Positions 36,345-43,718 of a stretch of 64,000 nt of DNA are shown here, in pieces (the stretch's first letter is position 1; every line of letters begins with the position of its first letter). Made by a program: the position numbers and the translations under genes. This DNA comes from Ensifer sp. Root278 (lineage in GTDB: Bacteria; Pseudomonadota; Alphaproteobacteria; Rhizobiales; Rhizobiaceae), in NCBI RefSeq assembly GCF_001429285.1, contig NZ_LMJJ01000010.1, forward strand, positions 53,086 through 117,085. The letters run 5' to 3'. Under the pieces are notes generated by a model. It did not search any database, had not been told where the DNA came from, and was given only the letters and a program-made list of their open reading frames with translations.

Positions 36345-36623
36345 TTAGGGTGAAATCCTACCGCCACCGGACTTGGTCTTGACCATCCACGGCAGAACCG
36401 CGGGAGCTTTCGCGAGTATGCCCTTCTTCTTCGCGAAGGAGCGGAATGCGTCTCGCGCCACCCGAACGGGCTTGTGCCCGTCATGGGCCAGATAGCACGT
36501 CTTCAGGGTCGCGTCGTGGATGATGTCGCGATCTCCTTTGGACCACTCCTCAAGGAAATCGATCGCGTCGTCGAGATTGGTGATTTCGAGGACCAGATCC
36601 TTCCTTTCACGCAGGTAAATCAA
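36345..36623 (-). CDS. DUF982 protein, start disrupted
   Basis: The body is a typical DUF982 protein (LVLEITNLDDAIDFLEEWSKG, LKTCYLAHDG, VARDAFRSFAKKKGIL). The only in-frame start is a TTG at 36623 without a good ribosome site. A more natural start (ATG then FDLP, at about 36627) lies one frame away, so a single-base change may have broken the N-terminus. It could be a recent pseudogene or use the TTG. Confidence 0.6.
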   Translation of the reverse strand: MIYLRERKDLVLEITNLDDAIDFLEEWSKGDRDIIHDATLKTCYLAHDGHKPVRVARDAFRSFAKKKGILAKAPAVLPWMVKTKSGGGRISP

Positions 36624-36865
36624 ACATCTTCGTGTGCATTTCTACCTCACTGAATTCGCGGGTTTTCAACAAGGAAGGCGCGTGATGCGCCCGTCAAAAA
36701 TTTAATTTCGCAGCCTCTTGAGTTCAAGCGCTCTCAATGAATGTTCCGTGCCAAGCCCCTTGACCGATCTGACGGGCCCCTGCCACTTGTCTGGAGCAGC
36801 GTGCATCCGCTGAGCGGCCTGTCTTGAGCGACGCTTATGCCGCCCTCATTTTTTCTTTCCGAGCC

Positions 36866-36894
36866 CTTGAAACTGAACTTTTGCTAAACCAAAT
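36866..36894 (+). promoter_or_regulatory. RpoH (sigma-32) type promoter of hsp20
   Basis: CTTGAA (36866-36871) followed 17 bases later by CCAAAT (36889-36894) resembles the rhizobial heat-shock sigma factor consensus. It lies just upstream of the ROSE-like leader. Confidence 0.5.
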
Positions 36895-36900
36895 CGCTTG

Positions 36901-36989
36901 TCGCCAGCCGCTAGAATCAGGGCTGGACTTGCTGGAAGTGTCGTCTTTCGGCGCTTCCAATATCCATGTTGCTCAAGGAGGATATGGTT
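36901..36989 (+). promoter_or_regulatory. ROSE-type RNA thermometer
   Basis: The leader of hsp20 folds into three consecutive hairpins: CCAGCC/GGCTGG (36904-36926), GGAAGTGTCG/CGGCGCTTCC (36934-36958), and a final one (36964-36987) with CCAT/ATGG closing pairs. In the last one GTTGCT lies opposite the ribosome site AAGGAGGA. The TTGCT-against-GGAGG pairing, including the G opposite G, is the hallmark of ROSE elements, which melt at heat-shock temperature and free the ribosome site. Confidence 0.8.
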
Positions 36990-37466
36990 ATGGCAACAAC
37001 TTACGACTACGCACCGCTTTTCCGATCGACCGTCGGGTTCGACCGGCTCTTCAGTCTGCTCGAAAACGCCCAGCGGGCCCGTTCGATGAGCGATTGGCCG
37101 CCCTACGACATCGTCAAGACCGGTGACGATAGCTATCGGATCTCGATTGCGGTCGCCGGTTTTACGCGAGACGATCTCGACATCACGTTTCAAACCAACC
37201 TTCTGACGGTCGTCGGCAAGAAGCAGGAATCCTCGTCAGAAGCCTATTTGCACCGCGGGATCGCCGGGCGACCGTTTGAGCACCGGTTCGAGCTTGCCGA
37301 CCACGTGCGGGTGATCGGCGCTGACCTGAACAACGGTCTCCTGGAGATCGATCTCGTGCGGGAAATCCCGGAGGAGATGAAGCCACGCAAAATCGCGATC
37401 GAAAGTGCTGCGGTGTTTGAACAGTCACAAGCTCCGACGCAAATCGAAGCATCAAATGCCGCATAG
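36990..37466 (+). CDS. Small heat-shock protein, Hsp20/IbpA family
   Basis: A 158-residue alpha-crystallin-domain holdase chaperone. The N-terminus has the class A rhizobial form (YAPLFRSTVGFDRLFSLLENA). The crystallin domain spans about residues 33-130 (YRISIAVAGFTRDDLDITF, LLTVVGKK, IAGRPFEHRFEL, and LEIDLVREIPEE with the IXV-like end). I use the ATG at 36990, 8 bases after AGGAGG. A second ATG six bases earlier is too close. Regulation is by an RpoH-like promoter and the ROSE leader. Confidence 0.93.
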   Translation: MATTYDYAPLFRSTVGFDRLFSLLENAQRARSMSDWPPYDIVKTGDDSYRISIAVAGFTRDDLDITFQTNLLTVVGKKQESSSEAYLHRGIAGRPFEHRFELADHVRVIGADLNNGLLEIDLVREIPEEMKPRKIAIESAAVFEQSQAPTQIEASNAA

Positions 37467-37481
37467 GTGATCTCGACGAAC

Positions 37482-37505
37482 TGGGCGCCGTTCTCCTGGC
37501 GCCCA
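37482..37505 (+). terminator. Hairpin after hsp20
   Basis: TGGGCGCC (37482-37489) pairs with GGCGCCCA (37498-37505), 16 bases past the stop codon. The T-tract is poor. Confidence 0.5.
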
Positions 37506-37588
37506 TCTAGAACCCGGGTTGGAAAGGTAGGATGCCGTTCATGCACCCCCCGCTAGCGAAAATGGCGTCTTCGACATGGAGCCTCCAG

Positions 37589-37765
37589 ATGGAACAACTG
37601 GGTAAACAAGTAGCTCCCGACACCACAATTCAAATCACACCACCCAAGCATTACAACTGGAGCGCGCCGGATATTGTCACCTGCCTCTGTTGTCGAAAGA
37701 AGCGCCCGGCCACGAGCATGGATGCAGATGGCTGTGGCATCTGTGAAGAGTGCCTGGCGCCCTGA
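37589..37765 (+). CDS. Small zinc-ribbon-like protein (58 aa)
   Basis: From the ATG at 37589 (GGAG upstream) the protein ends in a four-cysteine cluster (CLCC...CGICEEC), likely a treble-clef or zinc-ribbon knuckle. No family name known. A second, unrelated short zinc-ribbon protein is encoded at 50814-51002. Confidence 0.5.
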   Translation: MEQLGKQVAPDTTIQITPPKHYNWSAPDIVTCLCCRKKRPATSMDADGCGICEECLAP

Positions 37766-37849
37766 CGACGGTGCAACACGCGGTCGTCTCCATTGCAAGT
37801 CGTTCGCTCGACCGCTGGCTCAGCCGTCGTTCGCACGAAATCCCGACAA

Positions 37850-37882
37850 ACAAAACCGCAGCCCCGGGGCCTTGGGCTGCGG
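37850..37882 (-). terminator. Rho-independent terminator of the small membrane protein gene
   Basis: A perfect 9-bp stem CCGCAGCCC/GGGCTGCGG (37856-37882), followed on the minus strand by TTTTGTTTG, ends transcription from 38200. Confidence 0.75.
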
Positions 37883-37951
37883 TCCTGCGCGCCAGGATAC
37901 GGGTTTTCATCCGTGACATCATTCAAAGCCGCACGCCGGTCGGGTCCTCTT

Positions 37952-38200
37952 TTATCGCCAGTAGCCCCGCCCGCTATCGACCGATGACCTTCCCAAAACA
38001 TAGCCGATGGTGAAGGCGAGGGCGCCAATAAGCACTCCCAGAGTGGTGGCGGTGTGAGGATGTTCTGCTGCTGCGGTCGCTACCGCGCTTGTCTCTCGCC
38101 TCACTGCTTCAGTGGCTGTTTGGGCAGCCTTACGGACGCCGGCGAGAGGTTCATCGGGTGTGCCGGTGGAGCCCGCTTTTAAATCGTCGTCTTTGGCCAT
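37952..38200 (-). CDS. Small DUF883-like membrane-anchored protein (82 aa)
   Basis: The ATG at 38200 has AGGAGATAC ahead. A polar N-terminal half with a helical stretch (VRKAAQTATEAVRRETSAV) leads to a C-terminal membrane segment (TTLGVLIGALAFTIGYVLGR), the arrangement of ElaB/YqjD/DUF883 proteins. The exact EcfG-type promoter at 38231-38255 lies 31 bases upstream and is back-to-back with the promoter of the divergent pseudogene at 38324. Confidence 0.75.
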   Translation of the reverse strand: MAKDDDLKAGSTGTPDEPLAGVRKAAQTATEAVRRETSAVATAAAEHPHTATTLGVLIGALAFTIGYVLGRSSVDSGRGYWR

Positions 38201-38230
38201 GCTTGTATCTCCTGTCGAGTGCGCAAGACA

Positions 38231-38255
38231 AACTGATGACGGCGCCATCGGTTCC
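38231..38255 (-). promoter_or_regulatory. EcfG-type promoter GGAAC-N17-GTT
   Basis: AAC (38231-38233) and GTTCC (38251-38255), 17 bases apart, read leftward as GGAAC-N17-GTT. Confidence 0.75.
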
Positions 38256-38271
38256 GAAGCGGTGTTCTCGC

Positions 38272-38296
38272 GGAACCAAACTACAATTTGCCGGTT
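38272..38296 (+). promoter_or_regulatory. EcfG-type promoter of a dead gene
   Basis: GGAAC (38272-38276) and GTT (38294-38296), 17 bases apart on the plus strand, 28 bases before the start codon of the pseudogene at 38324. It is divergent from the promoter at 38231-38255. Confidence 0.7.
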
Positions 38297-38323
38297 GTCA
38301 GCGGTCACATCGTGGAGGGTGTC

Positions 38324-38742
38324 ATGGCTTAGAAGAGCAAGATCCCGAAGAAGCTTGCTGGCTACGAAGTCCCAAAACCTATCCGGAAGACGGGACTCGT
38401 AAAAGGGCTTCTGGCAAGCGATATCGGTAGGGGTGTGCTGCCAAAGTCCTGACGGCCGCCGTGGCCGCAGCGGCCGCAGTGCCTGTCGAGGAACGAGGCG
38501 ACATAGCCGATGCGGCCGGCAAGGGCGCCCGCAGTAGCAAACGGGCACTGGGGATTACCGGTAATGCTGTCAGCCACGCGACGGAGGCGGCGATCGACGT
38601 TATCCGGAAGTCTGCGCGAGATGTACTTCCAGAGAAGCTGAGACCGGACGCCAAAGAAAGTCCTCGCCAAGTGGCGGTTCATTAGAAGCCGCGCCGGCCC
38701 ACCAAGAAGCAAGCGACGCGGGACATCTGGAACGATATCTGA
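38324..38742 (+). pseudogene. Inactivated stress gene (stop at codon 3, frameshift)
   Basis: After a GGAGGGTG ribosome site the ATG is followed by GCT and then TAG (38330-38332), where relatives have Lys. The frame continues normally (KSKIPKKLAGYEVP, TGLVKGLLASDIGRGVLPK) until about 38440, where a base shift moves it to the next frame (AAAAAVPVEERGDIADAAGKGARSS, AAIDVIRKSARDVLPEKL). Another TAG at 38683-38685 is followed in frame by KPRRPTKKQATRDIWNDI. Intact relatives are about 130-residue Lys/Ala-rich rhizobial proteins of unknown function. The EcfG-type promoter is still perfect. Confidence 0.7.
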
Positions 38743-38828
38743 CAGGTCGGCTCGGGCGGCACGGCATGGAAAAGGCGGCTGCGGCCGGAGTGGCCTCCGC
38801 GGCCCTCTCGGCTCGCCGCAAAAGTCGG

Positions 38829-39434
38829 TTAGGGCATCATGCTGCGATACCGCTCGCGCTCGCGTTCGACCTGATCCACGGTGTAAGGATCGGCGTCCTC
38901 GTCAAAATGCGACCATCCCTCCTCAGTGTAAGCGCTGCGACGAGCGGCGAGATCAACCCGATCCCGTTGTTGCAAGATTGTTTCGGCTTGGGCGACGAGA
39001 TCATGCTCGACCCGCGCTGTCACCAGGGTTCCGCCGCGCCGAACGCCTTCGGCGTAAACGTGCGCGTCGTCTTCATCCACGCCGGTTTCGGTCAATCCGC
39101 CGATGATGCCACCTGCCGCACCGCCGGCAACAGCGCCAGCCGCGGCGCCTGCGGCGGTCGCTGCCAGCCAACCGGCCGCGACAACCGGTCCCACCCCAGG
39201 GATGGCCATAAGTCCAAGTCCAGTGAGAAGTCCAACAATGCCACCTCCCGCGGCACCAAGACCCGCTCCGGCGCTGGCGCCTCCGGCGGCGTCGGAGGTA
39301 TCGTCGGAATACCAATCGCCGCTGTTGTTGGCGATAATGCTGATATCATCGGGCGGTATGCCCGCCGCCTCGAGATCACGCACCGCATCTCGCGCCGTTT
39401 CATAATCGTCAAAAAGACCTGTCACGGTTCTCAT
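38829..39434 (-). CDS. YflT/GSP17M-like general stress protein, second copy
   Basis: A 201-residue paralogue of the protein at 1245-1838 with the same layout: the GSP17M-like start (VTGLFDDYETARDAVRDL, DDISIIANN), the glycine-zipper core (LTGLGLMAIPGVGPVVAAGWLA, nearly identical in both copies) and the charged tail (DPYTVDQVERERERY). Its upstream PepSY-like partner is decayed, so transcription probably comes from the EcfG-type promoter at 39806-39830 through that remnant. Confidence 0.85.
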   Translation of the reverse strand: MRTVTGLFDDYETARDAVRDLEAAGIPPDDISIIANNSGDWYSDDTSDAAGGASAGAGLGAAGGGIVGLLTGLGLMAIPGVGPVVAAGWLAATAAGAAAGAVAGGAAGGIIGGLTETGVDEDDAHVYAEGVRRGGTLVTARVEHDLVAQAETILQQRDRVDLAARRSAYTEEGWSHFDEDADPYTVDQVERERERYRSMMP

Positions 39435-39469
39435 CTTCAGTCTCCCTAGCTTTGGGTTTTACCTTATTG

Positions 39470-39753
39470 GGCTGTCACATTGTCTTGGGTCGAGGGCGAC
39501 GGTCACGGACTTACTGTCCTTTCTTCGCGTTTGCTTGCCACACACCCTTGTCATCGAGCTTGAGTGCGGTGACATCGGTGTAGCCGGCGGCCTCTATCCG
39601 CTCGGTGAAACTGTCAGCTCCCTCCACGGGCGCAGTGGGTGTTTGCGAGTCGGGCGTGGTGGCTGCCGGCGTGTTTCCGTTCGTCGAAGGCGTCGTTTGC
39701 GCAAACGCAGCGGCGGTTACAGCGCTCATCAGCGCCGCCGCAACGATAGTCAT
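39470..39753 (-). pseudogene. Decayed PepSY-like secreted protein (paralogue of 1860-2180)
   Basis: The signal peptide (IVAAALMSAVTAAAFAQT) and linker resemble the intact copy at 1860-2180. The C-terminal domain has lost about five residues (SFTE joins directly to RIEAAGYTDV), and the frame stops after KKGQ at 39511. One frame over, the missing end (KSVTVALD) is still readable. A one-base shift and a small deletion have thus inactivated a protein-coding copy inside a duplicated two-gene block. Confidence 0.7.
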
Positions 39754-39805
39754 GGGGGTTCATGAACGTGGCCTCTGCTTGTAAATCGGATTGATCCGGC
39801 TCTCG

Positions 39806-39830
39806 AACCCCGTGGGTGCGATTTGGTTCC
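39806..39830 (-). promoter_or_regulatory. EcfG-type promoter GGAAC-N17-GTT
   Basis: AAC (39806-39808) and GTTCC (39826-39830), 17 bases apart, read leftward. It occupies the same position relative to its gene pair as the site at 2227-2251 does in the other copy. Confidence 0.75.
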
Positions 39831-39985
39831 GGCGCAGAGGCACTCGGGGATCATTGAACGGGATTACCACTCAATCGCGCTTGAACGCGAATTTGGCCTT
39901 CGACCTCCAGTATGGGGCGCTGTAGCCTGTCTGAGCGTCACCCGATGTGCCGACTTGTTAACGAGAAATATAAGTATATTCTAAT

Positions 39986-40082
39986 TAACGATCGTCTGCC
40001 GCAGTCTCGCCGGCTGCGGATGTCGCTTAGGCGATCAGCCGTCCTGACTGAGCCTCCGACCAATTTGGCGGAGGCTCTTTTC
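39986..40082 (+). ncRNA. Candidate small RNA with strong terminator
   Basis: An AT-rich promoter-like stretch (TTGTTA 39955-39960, TATTCT 39977-39982, 16-base spacing) is followed by three hairpins: CCGCAG/CTGCGG (39999-40019), TCGC/GCGA (40023-40034) and a perfect 9-bp terminator GAGCCTCCG/CGGAGGCTC (40050-40077) with TTTT. No ORF with a ribosome site fits. The rest of 39831-40406 shows no protein gene. Confidence 0.5.
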
Positions 40083-40406
40083 AGGGATCGAGGGCGGCAC
40101 GCGTCTCGGGTGGCGCCTCGCCCGCGCGCGAACGTAATCTCGGACAGCGGGACGTCCACCGTCATATCATTCCAAACTCGCAGCCGTGTCGAACATAGTC
40201 TGGCCAGCCGGGACAGCCAACTCAACCAGCGGGCGTTCCAACAAGTCTCTCAGTGGTGGCGCGAACTCGAACGGCGCGAGTTTCGGTATTCGCCGGCGAC
40301 CGTCAGCGGCCTTCCTTTTAGACACGAAACCCGAAACCAAAGCATCGCTGAGAATTTATCCTCAGGCGGGTCTTGGCGATCGCTTGGCAGGTGAGGTGTA
40401 AGATTT

Positions 40407-40886
40407 TCATCCTCCAGGATTTTGTTTCTCTCCCGCGCTTCTGCCGTCCGAGCTCCTCGATCGTTCCTCGAAGCGTTCTTCCCCCTTGGCCAAGGGACTT
40501 CCTTTCTGGCATTCGATCCGTCGCTCTTCTCTTTCAGCGCTCTCTTGCAAGCCCTGCGCTGACTCGCGGCCCTCAAACGCCGGTCCCTTCACTGTTTCAG
40601 TGGAGGCAGGATCGGAAGACAGCGTTTGCCTGGGGTCCGGGCTAAGTTCTGGCCCTTCTGCATTCGCGCTCGCGACCGCAATGCCCGACCGAATACCGTT
40701 TAAAGCCGCGCGTATCTCGTCTTCATCCCATCCGGCCTGGACCGCGGCAGTGATCAAATCGGTGTCGAAATCTCGCAAAGCACCTGTCGGGTCGTGAGTT
40801 GAAAGTGTGGACGAAACGCACTGGTAGCAGTCCGCAAGCCGCTCCGCAGTACCTTTCTGGGTTCTGGGGGATGCAACATATGTCAT
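40407..40886 (-). CDS. Hypothetical stress-associated protein (159 aa)
   Basis: The N-terminal 75 residues look like a folded helical domain (AERLADCYQCVSSTLSTHD, DTDLITAAVQAGWDEDEIRAAL). The C-terminal half is polar, Glu/Arg/Ser-rich and probably disordered. There is no signal peptide or membrane helix, and I do not recognise the family. Support for expression is the exact EcfG-type promoter at 40973-40997. Confidence 0.5.
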   Translation of the reverse strand: MTYVASPRTQKGTAERLADCYQCVSSTLSTHDPTGALRDFDTDLITAAVQAGWDEDEIRAALNGIRSGIAVASANAEGPELSPDPRQTLSSDPASTETVKGPAFEGRESAQGLQESAEREERRIECQKGSPLAKGEERFEERSRSSDGRSAGEKQNPGG

Positions 40887-40972
40887 GATCTTGGCCTCGC
40901 CTCGGGCTCATTTCTGCAGGAGCGATCGCGCCGCTGAAGCACTAACGCCTGCTCTGTTGTTACTGCCGTGCA

Positions 40973-40997
40973 AACTTCCGGTCCTGCGAAATGTTCC
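40973..40997 (-). promoter_or_regulatory. EcfG-type promoter GGAAC-N17-GTT
   Basis: AAC (40973-40975) and GTTCC (40993-40997), 17 bases apart, read leftward. It lies about 87 bases before the gene start at 40886. The remainder of the gap to 41307 is empty as far as I can see. Confidence 0.65.
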
Positions 40998-41307
40998 TCA
41001 GCCGGCAGCTTCCCACCGGAGACCGAGGCGCGGGTTTTTCACTTGTTGCCCGCGGACAGCCGCTTCGACTACGCCGCCACGACAATCATGGCCGACCCTA
41101 ACCCTTCATCATCTCTGTCGCGGTCTTAGCTCTGAGCCTGACTCTTCCGCTGCCCGCCTCTCGAAGGCGCTAAGCGATGTAGCGTCCGTGAACGGTGTTT
41201 GCCATGGACACATCCTCAACTCTTCCGATCCCTGTCGCGACGGGCGGAGCCGCGCTTGCCGCCGCGCCGATTTGCGAAAGGCCCTCAGGCCGGCCACTCG
41301 AGGGAAG

Positions 41308-41332
41308 GGAACTTTCCGTGCAAATTAATGTT
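41308..41332 (+). promoter_or_regulatory. EcfG-type promoter GGAAC-N17-GTT
   Basis: GGAAC (41308-41312) and GTT (41330-41332), 17 bases apart, 28 bases before the start at 41360. Confidence 0.7.
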
Positions 41333-41359
41333 TCTGACTCAACGACGAAAGAGATGACG

Positions 41360-41806
41360 ATGTCAAACAATGCGCAATATGGTGACGAGGCGAAGTCCAC
41401 CGGCGAAAGCCACACGGAATTTGGCAGATCGGTGGAAAGCAAGGCTCAAATTGCCGACGCATGCCGAGCCTCGAGCGATTCTGGTGTTGAAACACTGAAC
41501 GTCTACCGCTTGGTGCCGATCGCCGCACAATCCGATCCTCGATGGCAGAGCGCACTTAACCAGGGCGAAGTCATGGTCGCTGCCCGCACGTCTGGGGACG
41601 CCCGCATCGTCGCGTCCGCGTGCGAACTCGACTATATGGAGGTCGACGCCGCCCCTGCCGAAGGTGTCAGCACCTCGGATGCGAGCGCCTTTCGGGACGA
41701 AAAACTATACACGGTCATCGAAGTCGAACATGCAAAAGCAGGACTGGTACGCGGCCTGTTGAAAGGTGAGATATCGGTCGGCACGATCAAGCCGGTGCAG
41801 ATCTGA
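41360..41806 (+). CDS. Hypothetical stress-associated protein (148 aa)
   Basis: I choose the ATG at 41360 (AAAGAGATG region upstream; an ATG six bases earlier is an alternative). The longer open frame would run through the promoter. The soluble protein has a polar N-terminus and a compact alpha/beta C-terminal part (LNVYRLVPIAAQSDPRWQSA, GEVMVAARTSGDARIVAS, YTVIEVEHAKAGLVRGLL). No family recognised. The exact EcfG-type promoter at 41308-41332 marks it as stress-induced. Confidence 0.65.
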   Translation: MSNNAQYGDEAKSTGESHTEFGRSVESKAQIADACRASSDSGVETLNVYRLVPIAAQSDPRWQSALNQGEVMVAARTSGDARIVASACELDYMEVDAAPAEGVSTSDASAFRDEKLYTVIEVEHAKAGLVRGLLKGEISVGTIKPVQI

Positions 41807-41984
41807 GTATAGCAAGGCTCGATCTTGTCACGTGTCTCTGGGCCAATTGCGGGATCACGCGCGTAGTGAGATGCAGATAACAGCAATGTCGACGTCGGCG
41901 GACAAAGGCGGTAACCGCGCTGCGAATATGCGCGCCCCCTGTTTCAGCGCTATTGGTGCAAGAGCCGGCGGCTGAACGATATCG

Positions 41985-42009
41985 GGAACACGATTCTGTT
42001 TTGGCGATT
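41985..42009 (+). promoter_or_regulatory. Near-consensus EcfG-type promoter
   Basis: GGAAC (41985-41989), 17 bases, then ATT (42007-42009) instead of GTT, 27 bases before the DUF982 gene at 42036. Confidence 0.4.
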
Positions 42010-42035
42010 TGGAGACGTTCGAGAAGGAGAACGTC

Positions 42036-42344
42036 ATGGCAGAGGATCGTTGGGAACGCGAGGAACGGTACGGACGCGATATAGAGAGGGCAGGGGGCAA
42101 ACAACCGGCACCCTGGAATGAAAGTGTCGTGATCTGTCTGCCCGATGCATACCACCACTTGTTGGTTGGATCGGCCAGTCAAGCGGCAGCGGTTTTGCAG
42201 AACAATTGGTCTGGATCCAAGTCCGATCCCGCATATCAGGCGGCTTTGACCGCCTGTCTCGAAGCTGTCAATGGTGATGTGCCTAGTTACATGGCCCGGT
42301 TGGCGTTCGAGAAAGCCGCCCGTGATGCAGGGGTTTTGCGCTGA
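42036..42344 (+). CDS. DUF982 protein
   Basis: The ATG at 42036 has GAAGGAGAAC upstream. The 102-residue protein has a charged N-terminal extension followed by a DUF982 domain (ESVVICLPDAYHHLLVGSASQAA, YQAALTACLEAVNGDVPSYMARLAFEKAARDAG). It is the third family member in the window. Function unknown. Confidence 0.8.
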   Translation: MAEDRWEREERYGRDIERAGGKQPAPWNESVVICLPDAYHHLLVGSASQAAAVLQNNWSGSKSDPAYQAALTACLEAVNGDVPSYMARLAFEKAARDAGVLR

Positions 42345-42639
42345 AGCCAGCAACGATTGGTGGAAATGGTCGTTAGCAGGCTTTCTAATGATGCTCTTGC
42401 ACAGCCGCCGACGCCGCGGGAGGCCAGAGAAACCTGGGATCTTCCACGGTGGTTACTGTTTACATCGTTTTTTACGAAGCCTCCCGCAAAAACCGCCGGA
42501 GTGCGGCAAGCGAACGCCACATTGGGACGATGCCAAGGCGCACCCAAGTTTCACGCGTTAGCTATGGTTCCGTCTCGCCTGATCGCCGAGTGCGTGGTCG
42601 TTGACACATTTCCACGAATTTCCACGCTCCGTACAGCAG

Positions 42640-42673
42640 TTGCTTTCATATCGTAAAGCCTGATATGAAGCAA
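42640..42673. promoter_or_regulatory. Inverted repeat, probable operator of the ArsR-type regulator
   Basis: TTGCTTTCATATC (42640-42652) and GATATGAAGCAA (42662-42673) form a near-perfect inverted repeat (one extra T) around a 9-base centre, 20 bases before the regulator gene. The position suggests autoregulation. The gap 42345-42639 holds no gene I can support. Confidence 0.5.
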
Positions 42674-42692
42674 AGGAAAGCGTGGGGGCGAT

Positions 42693-43616
42693 ATGACTGG
42701 CAAAGTACTCGTGATTGATCCGATCGAGCGGCAAGACCTCATTAAAGGCCTCGCAAGCGACGTTCGCGTGATGATGTTGAAGTTGCTTCGATCGAGCGGT
42801 CCTAAAAATGTGAACGAGATCGCTGAAGAACTCAGCCTCCCACAGTCTACCGCATCGATCAATGTGAAGGTGCTCGAGGATTGCGGATTGATCTATACCG
42901 AGGGCCAGCGTGCCAAAAAGGGCAGCCAGAAAGTCTGCTATTCGGCGTTCCAGGAAATACTCATCTCGTTTGCGGAGCCAGTGGCCGACCGACTAGCGGA
43001 CGCCATCGAAGTCTCCATGCCACTCGGTCTCTACACGCAGTTCGAAGTTACTGGACCGTGCGGGATGTGCTCGAAGGACGGTGTTATCGGCCTTCTTGAT
43101 GTTCCCGATACTTTTCTCGATCCTGACCGCATGAAAGCGGGATTGCTCTGGTTCACGAGAGGCTTTGTCGAATATCAGTTTCCCAACAATACCTTGCTGA
43201 AAAAAGCGAAGCCGAAGGCAATAGAATTTTCGATGGAACTGAGTTCCGAAGTGCCCGGCACATCGGCGAACTGGCCGTCTGACATATTCCTGCAGATCAA
43301 CGGTGTCGAAATCGGCACTTGGACGTCACCTAGCGATTATGGGGACAAACGGGGTACTTTCACGCCGGATTGGTGGAAGCTTTCGGGTTCACAGTACGGT
43401 ATGCTCAAGAACTGGCGCATCAACGAACAGGGCAGTTTCGTCGATGGGGTCAAGATTTCCAACGTCACTCTTGATGACCTGGGTTTGGATAAGCATCGCT
43501 CCATCCGGATGCGCGTTGGCGTCAAGGAAGAGGCCGAGCATCCTGGTGGCATCAACATTTTCGGCAATGGCTTTGGCAACTACGGCCGGGACATCGTCCT
43601 TCACATTCAGGTTTGA
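42693..43616 (+). CDS. ArsR-type winged-helix regulator with C-terminal sensor domain
   Basis: A 307-residue regulator. Residues about 15-85 form a winged helix-turn-helix of the ArsR type (GLASDVRVMMLKLLRSSGPKNVNEIAEEL, LPQSTASINVKVLEDCGLI). The remaining 220 residues are a beta-rich domain (VEYQFPNNTLL, FSMELSSEVPGTSANWPSDIF, GINIFGNGFGNYGRDIVLHI) that probably senses a sugar. This architecture is found beside arabinoside and other glycoside genes. It sits directly ahead of the arabinofuranosidase gene and likely controls it and the ABC importer. Confidence 0.8.
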   Translation: MTGKVLVIDPIERQDLIKGLASDVRVMMLKLLRSSGPKNVNEIAEELSLPQSTASINVKVLEDCGLIYTEGQRAKKGSQKVCYSAFQEILISFAEPVADRLADAIEVSMPLGLYTQFEVTGPCGMCSKDGVIGLLDVPDTFLDPDRMKAGLLWFTRGFVEYQFPNNTLLKKAKPKAIEFSMELSSEVPGTSANWPSDIFLQINGVEIGTWTSPSDYGDKRGTFTPDWWKLSGSQYGMLKNWRINEQGSFVDGVKISNVTLDDLGLDKHRSIRMRVGVKEEAEHPGGINIFGNGFGNYGRDIVLHIQV

Positions 43617-43632
43617 AAAGTCATACTTTCGC

Positions 43633-43694
43633 TTGACGGAGCCCTCCTATTCAGTTTGATATACCAAAAATTCGGATACAAACCGATATTTTGG
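43633..43694 (+). promoter_or_regulatory. Promoter and operator-like repeat of the arabinoside operon
   Basis: TTGACG (43633-43638) and TGATAT (43657-43662) with an 18-base spacer resemble a sigma-70 promoter. Just downstream CCAAAAATTCGG (43664-43675) and CCGATATTTTGG (43683-43694) form an inverted repeat overlapping the expected transcription start, a good place for a repressor. Confidence 0.45.
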
Positions 43695-43718
43695 ATATTT
43701 ATTTTGGGGGGAGAGGCT

